A stretch of 64,000 bases of DNA, taken from positions 186,001-250,000 of the forward strand of contig CAKTUD010000001.1 in NCBI GenBank assembly GCA_934617425.1, given 5' to 3'. The stretch comes from an uncultured Eggerthellaceae bacterium (GTDB lineage: Bacteria; Actinomycetota; Coriobacteriia; Coriobacteriales; Eggerthellaceae). Position numbers and translations under genes: made by a program. Below are positions 45,960 through 54,049 of the stretch, piece after piece. The notes beneath the pieces are model-generated. The model worked only from the letters and a program-made list of their open reading frames with translations, did not search any database and was not told where the DNA came from. The number at the start of each line of letters is the position of its first letter. The stretch's first letter is position 1.

Positions 45960-46607
45960 ATGACCGAAGAAGAAACCAGCGCGGCAAGCAAGGAGCTTAG
46001 CAGCGCGCCCGATGCCGAAGCCAACGACGCCGCGTCAAAGCCCGGCAGCGCGCCCAAGCCTAAAATCAAAAAGAAGCATCTGATCGTAGGCGGCATTGTC
46101 GGCGCCATCGTGATCATCGCCTGCGCATTTTGGGTTTGGCACGAGCAACCGAGCTTCTGCAACTCGATTTGCCACAGCCCCATGGATACCTACGTGAAAA
46201 CCTTCGCCAGCAACGACAAGGGAATGCTGGCATCGGCGCACAGCGACGCCGGCAAGAACTGCCTTAGCTGCCATGAAGCAAAGATAACCGATCAGGTGAC
46301 CGAAGCCATGAAATGGGTATCCGACAGCTACCCCATGAGCGCCGACGGCAAGATGCTCGCCACGGGCAAAAGCTTCGCCAGCGAACAGTTCTGCGCCCGC
46401 AGCGGATGCCACAGCATGAGCAACGTGGTCGACAGCACCTGGGGTTTTGCGGGCAACGACGCCAAGTACAACCCGCACAGCAGCCACCAAGACCTCGCCT
46501 TCGATTGCGGCGACTGCCATAAAGCCCACAGCACCAGTGTTCTTATGTGCAATCAATGCCACAACCTGAATCTGCCCGAAGGATGGGAGAACCCCAATGA
46601 GCAATAA
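45960..46607 (+). CDS. Membrane-anchored multihaem cytochrome c
   Basis: 215 residues. An acidic cytoplasmic N-terminus and a membrane helix (LIVGGIVGAIVIIACAFWVW) precede an extracytoplasmic domain with five haem-type motifs. Three are CXXCH (CLSCH, CGDCH, CNQCH), one is CX3CH (CNSICH) and one CX4CH (CARSGCH). It resembles the small NrfH/Cgr1-like cytochromes that pass electrons from menaquinol to exported flavoprotein reductases. GGGGGAG precedes the ATG. Its end overlaps the flavoprotein start by 11 bases, so the two are coupled. Confidence 0.92.
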   Translation: MTEEETSAASKELSSAPDAEANDAASKPGSAPKPKIKKKHLIVGGIVGAIVIIACAFWVWHEQPSFCNSICHSPMDTYVKTFASNDKGMLASAHSDAGKNCLSCHEAKITDQVTEAMKWVSDSYPMSADGKMLATGKSFASEQFCARSGCHSMSNVVDSTWGFAGNDAKYNPHSSHQDLAFDCGDCHKAHSTSVLMCNQCHNLNLPEGWENPNEQ

Positions 46608-48336
46608 CGCACTCGACCGCCGCACCTTCCTAAAGGGCGCAAGCCTCGCCACCCTGAGCGCAGCCGCCATGGGAGCCCTTACCGGCTGCGGAAACGGCTA
46701 CACCGTCGCGGCGCAGGACGCCCCCGTAAACACTAGCGCTGGTCAACTTAATTCCACCCCCAGCTGGCTCGGCGAAGCCCCGCAGATCGCCGAGCGCGAC
46801 ATTACCGAGACGCTCGATACCGAAGTGCTGGTGTGCGGCTGCCGCACAGGCGGACTGCCCGCGGTGATCTCCGCCGCCGAAAACGGTGCGCAGGTTTTGG
46901 GCATCGACCGCGTTTCAAGCGTAGCCACCCCGCGCGAAGACATCGGCGCTATCGATTCCAAGCTGCAAAAGGCCTCCTTTGAAGAGCACCCGCAATTCAA
47001 GATCGACAAAATGGAAGCCATGGAAGATATCGTCCGCTACGCCAACGGCTTTATCGACTACAACCTGGTAAAGCTTTGGGCCGATGAATCGGGCGATATG
47101 ATCGACTGGCTCACCGAGATCGTCGAGCGCGACGGACGTCTGCGCATGGACTTCGAAGGATCCGTTGGCACCGAAGGTCAAGGCGCTCGCGACAAAGCAT
47201 GGGCAACCGGCCATAGCCCCAACAAAACCGACCTCGGCAAGGAAGACAAGAACTTCACCTTCGGCGTCTCGCTCAAAGAATACGCCGAGGAAAAGGGCGC
47301 TCAGTTTCGTTGGGATACCGAGCTTATAAAGCTCGAGCAAAATGCCGACGGCCGCGTGACCGGTATCATCGCCCGCGACGTGAAAGACCGCCACTACATC
47401 CGCATCAACGCCAGCAAGGGCGTGATCCTCACCACAGGCGGATACGGCAACAACCTCGAGATGATGCAAGCCCGCCAACCCTGGAACCAATCGATCCGCG
47501 TGGCGGCACCTGGCAAAGGCGGCAACCCCACAGGCGACGGCATAAAAGCAGCCCTTTGGGCCGGCGGGTTCATGGATCCCTTGGGCGCCGCGTGCACCTT
47601 CAACCGCGCATGCGTGAAACCTGACGAACAAGCAGGCGACGGCATCGTCGGCGAATGGTGGTGGTTCGGAGAACAGCCGTTTATGAAGGTAAACCTTAAC
47701 GGCAAGCGTTTCTGCAACGAATCAGGCCCTTACGACTACATGCTGCACAGCACCATCATGCAACCCGGCCACACCTACTGCGACATCTTCGACAGCGATT
47801 ATGCCGCGCAGGTAAAGCAGATGAACGAAGTTGGCTGCTGTCGTCTGTACCCCTTCGACAACGGGGCGCCATCGAATATGGACATCAGCCTCATGCCCAA
47901 GATGTTCTTCGAGCCGCTTTTGGAAAAGGGCTATCTGCAAAAAGCAGACACCCCCGAAGAGCTGGCGGAAAAGCTGAACATCCCCGTCGACAATTTCGTC
48001 GAGACGTTCAATCGCTACAATGAGATGGCCGAAGCAGGCAAAGATGAAGACTACAACAAGGAGCCCTATCGTCTGATTCCCCTGAAGACCCCTCCTTATT
48101 ACGGCATTCGCACCGGCGCTTGGTTCCTGGCAACCCTTGATGGCGTGCGCATCAACACCAACATGCACCCCATTCGCCAGGATGGCTCGGAAATCGAAGG
48201 GCTCTACATGGCGGGCGACTGCTCGGGCGGGTTCTTTAGCGTAAGCTACCCCAACCTGTTCACGGGGCTGGCTTGCGGACGCACCATGACCTTCGGGCGC
48301 CGCGCCGGGATGCTTGCGGCAACCGGCCAAGCGTAA
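46597..48336 (+). CDS. Tat-exported FAD-dependent reductase (fumarate-reductase-like)
   Basis: 579 residues. The N-terminus DRRTFLKGASLATLSAAAMG is a Tat signal, and LTGC right after it is a lipobox, so an exported lipoprotein is likely. The FAD domain begins near residue 70 with a variant dinucleotide motif (VLVCGCRTGGLPAVISAAENG). VILTTGGYGNN, NLNGKRFCNESGPYDY and the C-terminal GLYMAGDCSGGFFSVSYPNL with LACGRTMTFGRRAG match the soluble fumarate reductase/UrdA/Cgr2 superfamily. The electron donor should be the upstream cytochrome. The substrate cannot be told by sequence; fumarate, urocanate and other enoates are reduced by relatives. Confidence 0.92.
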   Translation: MSNNALDRRTFLKGASLATLSAAAMGALTGCGNGYTVAAQDAPVNTSAGQLNSTPSWLGEAPQIAERDITETLDTEVLVCGCRTGGLPAVISAAENGAQVLGIDRVSSVATPREDIGAIDSKLQKASFEEHPQFKIDKMEAMEDIVRYANGFIDYNLVKLWADESGDMIDWLTEIVERDGRLRMDFEGSVGTEGQGARDKAWATGHSPNKTDLGKEDKNFTFGVSLKEYAEEKGAQFRWDTELIKLEQNADGRVTGIIARDVKDRHYIRINASKGVILTTGGYGNNLEMMQARQPWNQSIRVAAPGKGGNPTGDGIKAALWAGGFMDPLGAACTFNRACVKPDEQAGDGIVGEWWWFGEQPFMKVNLNGKRFCNESGPYDYMLHSTIMQPGHTYCDIFDSDYAAQVKQMNEVGCCRLYPFDNGAPSNMDISLMPKMFFEPLLEKGYLQKADTPEELAEKLNIPVDNFVETFNRYNEMAEAGKDEDYNKEPYRLIPLKTPPYYGIRTGAWFLATLDGVRINTNMHPIRQDGSEIEGLYMAGDCSGGFFSVSYPNLFTGLACGRTMTFGRRAGMLAATGQA

Positions 48337-48345
48337 ACACCGGCT

Positions 48346-48396
48346 GCACCGGCTGCGCAGCCGCATCCCTGCGTAGCCGGTGCAATTCCTCTTTTT
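48346..48396 (+). terminator. First terminator after the reductase operon
   Basis: Stem GCACCGGCT / AGCCGGTGC enclosing a 20-base loop, followed by AATTCCTCTTTTTCC. Confidence 0.7.
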
Positions 48397-48498
48397 CCTG
48401 CGGCACCAAACCACGCGCGGCTAGCAACGGCGACCCGACCCGTTCCGCCCCATGCCCCTACGAGGCCAGGCCGCGCGCAACTAACGCAATTCTCCCTG

Positions 48499-48539
48499 CC
48501 CTCCAAAGGCCTTGCGCTTTGGAGGGCTTTTCCTTTTAC
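48499..48539 (+). terminator. Second terminator after the reductase operon
   Basis: Stem CCCTCCAAAG / CTTTGGAGGG with an 8-base loop, followed by CTTTTCCTTTT. With the hairpin 110 bases earlier it forms a tandem terminator isolating the regulator gene. Confidence 0.85.
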
Positions 48540-48592
48540 CACTTGGACAAAAATGCAGAGGTATGGCAACACCGCATGCTACAATCAGCCGC

Positions 48593-50056
48593 ATGAGCGA
48601 ACCGGAAAGCCAATCAGACCAACTAGCCAGCGAAAATAGCGGCGAAAAACATGCATTGTCTCCGTTCACCCGTGATTTTTGGCGTCTTTTCTGCGCGCTG
48701 ACCCTAGCGCTTGTCTCGTCTTCGTTCATGAACGTGTCAGTATTCCCCCTTTTTGACCACGTGTTCACCCATGCACGCGATATATCGGTTTTGGCTAACG
48801 CGACAACGCTTCTGGCTATCGGCCTTATCGCAACCTTCAAACCCGCCTTCCTGCACGTGGGAAGGCTCAATGTCGTCATGCTTTCGCTACTGTTTACCGG
48901 ATGCATCATCTTGCCAGCGGCATTGGCGCTTAAGCTCCCTCTTGCATTGACGATTGGAGCGAGCGCATTGGCAATCGGTCGAGCATGGTGCGTTCTCGTT
49001 GCCGGAATCGCCTGCTCAAAACTCTCGCGCGAGCAAACGTATCTGCTGGTCGTCTTTGCCTTCGTCTTGCAATGCGTGGCGTCAACCTACGCCTGGATCG
49101 TCCCCATATGGCTGGGGATTTTGCTGTTCCTCGTTATTCCTTGGGGCGCATGGGCCTTATCCTGGCCAGATGCGAAACCTATTTTGGAAAACGCAGAGAA
49201 AAGCGATGCGCCCAGCGATTTCTCGATAACCCAGCCGTCGTCGTTTCTTCCTTTGGCAAGCCAGCTTTTCGTTTGCTTGTTCCTTTTTCATGTGGCGTTT
49301 GGCTGCTCGCTGCGCTTCGGCGAAGTAGAGGGTGTTCCACTTTCGTCGTTCGCCATCGTCATTCCCATCACGCTAATCGCCGCAATCGCCTTGTATTTTC
49401 AAAGCAAAGGCAAGCGCTTTCCCACCGATATCGCAGTCCAGGTTTCGGTGCTGTTGGTAGTGGGCGGGTTTTCGGCGATGAACATACATCTTGCCCACGC
49501 CAACGATGTCGCCGTAGTCCTGCTTTCATGCGGAAACACGCTATTTGACATGATTGCCTGGATGGTGCTTATCGCCATGGCCTCACGAAACAGCCGCGGC
49601 GCCGTTGCCGCCCTTGCTTGGGGACGGGGCGTGTCAGGGCTGGGCACAACGCTCGGCGCAGCCATCGGCGTGCAAGCCAATACGCTTCCGAATGGTCAAA
49701 CGGAGCTCCTTGGCCTTTTCGGCGCCGTGCTGGTGCTGGTGTTTGTCGGGTACGCGCTTATCGGGCTTAAGAATTTCAGCTTCAGGGCGGCGATCGACGG
49801 CATCACACCCGTTGCCGACATCGCCGCAGAAGCCCCGCAAAAGACTTTCGACGAGCGTTGCACCGAGATCGCCGCAACGTACAACCTCACCCCGCGCGAA
49901 CTCGAAGTCTTCCAAATGCTTGCCCGCGGACGCGATGCCGCTTATATTCAAGAGCAGCTTGTGGTTTCGCGCAACACCGTTAAGGCGCACGTCAAGCACA
50001 TCTATGCAAAGCTGGGCATTCATTCCCACCAAGACCTCATCGACCTTGTCGAATAA
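48593..50056 (+). CDS. LuxR-type regulator with multi-helix membrane domain
   Basis: 487 residues. About twelve hydrophobic segments from about 25 to 400 form a transporter-like membrane domain. The C-terminal LuxR helix-turn-helix follows (about 425-485): YNLTPRELEVFQMLARGRDA and VSRNTVKAHVKHIYAKLGIH. This architecture is abundant in Eggerthellaceae, often beside flavoprotein/cytochrome reductases, and probably links ligand binding at the membrane to their expression. No ribosome site precedes the ATG. TACAAT lies 8-13 bases upstream, so the message could be leaderless. The neighbouring reductase operon is the obvious candidate target. Confidence 0.92.
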   Translation: MSEPESQSDQLASENSGEKHALSPFTRDFWRLFCALTLALVSSSFMNVSVFPLFDHVFTHARDISVLANATTLLAIGLIATFKPAFLHVGRLNVVMLSLLFTGCIILPAALALKLPLALTIGASALAIGRAWCVLVAGIACSKLSREQTYLLVVFAFVLQCVASTYAWIVPIWLGILLFLVIPWGAWALSWPDAKPILENAEKSDAPSDFSITQPSSFLPLASQLFVCLFLFHVAFGCSLRFGEVEGVPLSSFAIVIPITLIAAIALYFQSKGKRFPTDIAVQVSVLLVVGGFSAMNIHLAHANDVAVVLLSCGNTLFDMIAWMVLIAMASRNSRGAVAALAWGRGVSGLGTTLGAAIGVQANTLPNGQTELLGLFGAVLVLVFVGYALIGLKNFSFRAAIDGITPVADIAAEAPQKTFDERCTEIAATYNLTPRELEVFQMLARGRDAAYIQEQLVVSRNTVKAHVKHIYAKLGIHSHQDLIDLVE

Positions 50057-50186
50057 GAAAAGCTTATAACCAGAACTTATTTGCTTATCGATACGCAAAA
50101 AGCCCACGCTGCACCCGATTTATAATTGAGCAATATATCGCGCTGCCGAAATGAGGGGTCGGCAGTATTCCGAGAGAGGAACCACC

Positions 50187-51317
50187 ATGATCGATGGAGC
50201 AATCGAGGGCATCGGGAAGTTCGGGTTCGGCCTGATGCGTTTGCCGCAAAACGGCGACAAGATCGATATCGAGCAAACCAAGCAAATGGTTGACATGTTC
50301 TTGGAAGCCGGCTTCACCTATTTCGATACGGCCTGGGCCTATGCGGGAAGCGAAGACGCCATCAGGCAGGCTTTGGTCGAGCGCCATCCGCGCGAAAAGT
50401 TCCAGCTGGCGACAAAAATGGCCGCTTGGATCAACTGCGACACGCGCGAAAAGGCAATCGCACAGTTTGAAACTTCACTCAAACAAACGGGAGCGGGGTA
50501 TTTCGACTTCTATCTGCTGCACAACCTTGGCGAAAGCCGCACCCAGGTGTTCGACGATTTCGACCTGTGGACATGGATTGCCGAACAAAAAGAATCTGGG
50601 CTGATCAAACATGCGGGCTTTAGCTTCCATGCCGGCGCCGATGAACTTGACGCCATTCTGCAGGCCCACCCCGATGTCGATTTCGTCCAGCTGCAAATAA
50701 ACTACGCCGATTGGGATAACCCCGCTATCGAAAGCCGCGCATGCTACGAAGTAGCGCGCAAGCACGGCATCCCCGTGATCATCATGGAGCCCGTGAAAGG
50801 CGGCATGCTGGCCAACCCACCGAAACCCGTTCTCGACGTGCTGCAAGCGGCCGAACCCAACGCTTCACCCGCAAGCTGGGCGCTACGTTTTTGCGCCGAT
50901 TTGCCAGGTATCATCACCGTGCTTTCGGGCATGAGCAGCGTCGAACAGATGGCCGATAACCTCGCCCACATGAAAAACTTCACGGGGCTTACCGATCGCG
51001 AAAAGCAGACGCTCGAACGCGCCCGCGAGGAGCTTGCGAAAATCCCGCTCATTCCCTGCACCACTTGCGATTATTGCGCGAAAGTCTGCCCTAGGAATAT
51101 CGGCATATCCGGCACCTTCACCTCGATGAACATTCTTACTTTATATAGCGACCTCACCAGCGCCCAACACCAAGAAGGGTGGCTTGTCGACGGCCACGGG
51201 AAAAAGCGCGCAAGCGAATGCATCGAATGCGGTCTGTGCGAACAAGCATGCCCGCAGCACATCAGCATCCGCGAAGAGCTGAAACGCGCCGACGCCGCGC
51301 TGCATCCCGCCGAATAG
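50187..51317 (+). CDS. Aldo/keto reductase with ferredoxin domain
   Basis: 376 residues. The barrel has the AKR tetrad: Asp and Tyr in YFDTAWAYAGSEDAIRQ, Lys in LATKMAAW and His in FYLLHNLGES. Two [4Fe-4S] motifs follow at the C-terminus: CTTCDYCAKVCPRNIG and CIECGLCEQACPQHIS. The start at 50187 is chosen for GAGAGGAACC upstream; a longer start is rejected. Members of this ferredoxin-AKR group occur in anaerobes with uncertain substrates. It lies 42 bases upstream of a second member on the same strand. Confidence 0.93.
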   Translation: MIDGAIEGIGKFGFGLMRLPQNGDKIDIEQTKQMVDMFLEAGFTYFDTAWAYAGSEDAIRQALVERHPREKFQLATKMAAWINCDTREKAIAQFETSLKQTGAGYFDFYLLHNLGESRTQVFDDFDLWTWIAEQKESGLIKHAGFSFHAGADELDAILQAHPDVDFVQLQINYADWDNPAIESRACYEVARKHGIPVIIMEPVKGGMLANPPKPVLDVLQAAEPNASPASWALRFCADLPGIITVLSGMSSVEQMADNLAHMKNFTGLTDREKQTLERAREELAKIPLIPCTTCDYCAKVCPRNIGISGTFTSMNILTLYSDLTSAQHQEGWLVDGHGKKRASECIECGLCEQACPQHISIREELKRADAALHPAE

Positions 51318-51359
51318 GCAACCGACCGCTACTCCACTCAACAAAACGAAAGAATCGCC

Positions 51360-52502
51360 ATGAACTATCGCGAACTCGGCAAAACCGGTTTAAAAGTGAG
51401 CGAAATCGGTTTTGGTGCCGAATGGGTGCCAGGTGATGATCCCGAATTCACTCGTAACCTGGTGAAACACTCCCAAGAAGCTGGTATAAACATCGTCGAC
51501 TGCTGGATGGCTGATCCCGCCGTACGCCGCGCGCTCGGCAACGCCGTATGCGAAGACCGCGCTCATTGGATCGTGCAGGGGCATTTTGGATCCACCTGGC
51601 AAAACGAGCAATACACGCGCACGCGCGACATGGCAGCCGTCGTACCGGCATGGGAAGAGCTGCTCGATTGCTTTGGAGCCCATATCGAGCTTGGCCTCAT
51701 CCACTATGTCGACGCCGTCGATGAGTTCGAGAGCATCATGCACGGCGAATTCATCGAATATATCCGCTCAGAAAAAGCTGCTGGGCATATCGACCATATC
51801 GGCCTTTCCACGCACAATCCCGAAGTCGGTATCGCCGCATGCAACTATCCCGAAATCGAGATGATCATGTTCTCGACCAACGCGGCGTTCGATATGCTGC
51901 CGCCGTCGGAAAACCTCGAGGTCGCGTTTGCGGAAACCTACGACGAGGGCGTTGCCAACATCGATCCCGTTCGTCAAGAAATGCATCGCCTGTGCAGCAT
52001 GAAAGGCGTGGGTCTTACCGTCATGAAGCCTTTTGCGGGTGGACGCCTACTCGATGCAGAGAAATCGCCGTTCGGCGTTGGTATGAGCACCACCCAATGT
52101 ATCGAATATTGCCTATCGCGCCCCGGCGCTGCCGCCGTTATGACCGGCTACCGCACCATCGAGGAATGCGATGGCTGCCTTGAGTACGAAAACGCCACCG
52201 CCGAGCAGAAAGATTTCGGCGCAGTGCTTTCAAACGCGCCATCGCATTCGTATTTCGGGCAGTGCATCTATTGCGGCCACTGCCAACCATGCGTGGTAGG
52301 TATCAATATCGCCGAGGTCAACAAGTTCTCCGATCTCGCCGCTGCACAAGAAAGCGTCCCCGATTCTGTGCGTAACCATTACGAAGTGCTCGCCAAGCAC
52401 GCAAGCGATTGCATCAGCTGCCATTCTTGCGAGCCCAACTGCCCCTTTGGCGTGAAAATCGCCGATCGTATGGAAGCAACCGCCAAACTCTTCGGCTTAT
52501 AG
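51360..52502 (+). CDS. Divergent ferredoxin-type aldo/keto reductase lacking catalytic residues
   Basis: 380 residues, beginning with the standard MNYRELGKTGLKVSEIGFG. The DTAxxYGxSE segment reads NIVDCWMADPAVRRALG, so the Asp stays but the catalytic Tyr is absent. The strand that normally carries Lys reads WIVQGHFG; LGLIHYVD keeps the His. Two Cys clusters close the protein: CIYCGHCQPCVVGI and CISCHSCEPNCPFGV. It is probably not a conventional NADPH-dependent reductase. It may be an electron-transfer partner of its intact upstream paralogue, which is inference. It ends 6 bases before a convergent gene. Confidence 0.88.
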   Translation: MNYRELGKTGLKVSEIGFGAEWVPGDDPEFTRNLVKHSQEAGINIVDCWMADPAVRRALGNAVCEDRAHWIVQGHFGSTWQNEQYTRTRDMAAVVPAWEELLDCFGAHIELGLIHYVDAVDEFESIMHGEFIEYIRSEKAAGHIDHIGLSTHNPEVGIAACNYPEIEMIMFSTNAAFDMLPPSENLEVAFAETYDEGVANIDPVRQEMHRLCSMKGVGLTVMKPFAGGRLLDAEKSPFGVGMSTTQCIEYCLSRPGAAAVMTGYRTIEECDGCLEYENATAEQKDFGAVLSNAPSHSYFGQCIYCGHCQPCVVGINIAEVNKFSDLAAAQESVPDSVRNHYEVLAKHASDCISCHSCEPNCPFGVKIADRMEATAKLFGL

Positions 52503-52508
52503 CACTCG

Positions 52509-53357
52509 CTAAATCTCGAAGGACTCCAAATCATCGGGAACACGCAAGTTGCCCGTGAAATAACGCGCGCCTTCTTGAGTGTACAGACGTTTGCGATCGG
52601 CTCCGTGGCTATCTTCGGTGTGATACAAAACCAAATTGCGCACACCGGCCGCTTCGGCCAGCTCACATGCGGTTTTAACCGTGGAATGCCCGATTTGGTA
52701 AGGATGGTACTTTGCCTCTTCCGCATCGAGGCAGAAAGCCTCGTGGAAGACCAAGTAGCTATCCTTCATATAAGGTTCGCCCGCCGGATGGCATGTTTCG
52801 TCGCCGAACATCGTTATCTTGCGCCCGTCTTCCAGCGTCATCTGGAAACCGAATTGGCGAACCTTGCACTCGGGCCCTAGATCGAAAAATGTCACCGAAT
52901 GCCCAAGCACCTCGCGCTGCTCGCCGTCTTCCACAGGGACGAATTTCAGCCTGTCGCCGATGAAAGCAGCCTGACGTTTGTCGATAACCTGTTTGCAGAA
53001 ATCCTCCATGAGTTTCGATAGCGCTGGATGCGCATAGATGCGCGCATCGCCTTCAAACGAGCCGCGCGACATCTCGCTGGTAATGGCGCGAACGATCCAG
53101 ATGACACCCGTCATATGATCGATGTGGTGATGGCTCACGAACACGTCATGGATCTGCGAAACTTTGATACCAGCGTGCTTTAGGTTGTGCAGGATCATGC
53201 TCCCGCCGCCGCCGTCAACAAGAAACACCGGCTCTTCGCTGCTCAGGGGGTTGCTCGTTGCCTTCGCGGGCGCCTTGGCATCGTTCTGCAAGGCGAAACA
53301 CGTGTTGTAATATTCGGTCACCATGGCATGACCCGTGCCGAGCATAGTTACTTCCAT
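52509..53357 (-). CDS. Metallo-beta-lactamase-fold hydrolase (RNase Z-like group)
   Basis: 282 residues. MEVTMLGTGHAMVTEYYNTC is the beginning of the fold. The metal motif is VSHHHIDHMTGV (HxHxDH), and further ligands appear in MFGDETCHPAG (Asp) and QIGHSTVKTA (His). The layout resembles RNase Z/arylsulfatase-type MBL proteins, but the RNase Z exosite is not evident. A small-molecule ester or phosphodiester hydrolase is likely. The gene stands between two unrelated units. Confidence 0.88.
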   Translation of the reverse strand: MEVTMLGTGHAMVTEYYNTCFALQNDAKAPAKATSNPLSSEEPVFLVDGGGGSMILHNLKHAGIKVSQIHDVFVSHHHIDHMTGVIWIVRAITSEMSRGSFEGDARIYAHPALSKLMEDFCKQVIDKRQAAFIGDRLKFVPVEDGEQREVLGHSVTFFDLGPECKVRQFGFQMTLEDGRKITMFGDETCHPAGEPYMKDSYLVFHEAFCLDAEEAKYHPYQIGHSTVKTACELAEAAGVRNLVLYHTEDSHGADRKRLYTQEGARYFTGNLRVPDDLESFEI

Positions 53358-53472
53358 GCGATCCCCTTTCTCACGCGATGCGGCACTTTATTGCCGCGCA
53401 GCGGTTTGCCTCCGCAACAATCGCTCGCGATTCGGCGTCACTCGCGGTGTCACGCCGTTCGCGCCGCAGCGG

Positions 53473-53994
53473 TTATTCGCAATGGTCGAGCGCACAGGCA
53501 ACCTTGCGAGCTGCAGCGGTGATAGACAAGTCGTCCACGTTCACCACGATATCGGCGTACTTTTCGTACAACGGCTTGCGTTCATCGTAGAGGTCGCGCA
53601 GGCTCATGCCCATGCCGCCCTTCAAAACCACGCCGCGCTCTTGAAGGTCGCCCAAGCGGCCGACCAGCGATTCGTACGAGATTTCGAGATAAACGATCGT
53701 GCCGATCTCGGAAAGATGCTTCATGGCCTCATCGGAATACACCGCGCTGCCGCCCGTAGCGATGACGGCGTGGCTAGCGTTCAGATCGGAAAGGATTTGG
53801 TTTTCGATCTGGATGAAGCCATCGGGGCCCATCGCGTCGATGATGGTTTGCAGCGTTTTATCCATTTGCTCTTGAATAACCAGGTCGGCATCGATGAAGT
53901 TCTTGGCAAGTATCTTTGCCAAAACGATGCCCAGCGTCGATTTGCCCGCGCCGGGCATGCCGATAAGAACGACGTTGCTTTTTTCTTCGGCCAT
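53473..53994 (-). CDS. Shikimate-kinase-like P-loop kinase
   Basis: 173 residues. Walker A is VLIGMPGAGKSTLG, and the second motif FIDADLVIQEQ holds the Asp pair of shikimate kinases. The shikimate-binding FRxxE is replaced by FIQIE and GGG by ATGGSAV. The lid RPLL motif is not seen, although YDERKPLYEKYADIVV fits the C-terminal helix. AAGGAG precedes the start. It may be a shikimate kinase of an unusual branch, but the lost arginine argues for another substrate. No aro genes are nearby. Confidence 0.8.
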   Translation of the reverse strand: MAEEKSNVVLIGMPGAGKSTLGIVLAKILAKNFIDADLVIQEQMDKTLQTIIDAMGPDGFIQIENQILSDLNASHAVIATGGSAVYSDEAMKHLSEIGTIVYLEISYESLVGRLGDLQERGVVLKGGMGMSLRDLYDERKPLYEKYADIVVNVDDLSITAAARKVACALDHCE

Positions 53995-54049
53995 GAAAGC
54001 TGCTCCTTGATAGAGATTTTCTGCTGCAATTTATTCTACGTCAGCGCAT

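Noticed and set aside
45960..48336. Cardiac glycoside reductase (cgr1-cgr2) identity
   Set aside because: The operon layout is similar, but the superfamily is large in these bacteria and the substrate cannot be assigned from sequence alone.
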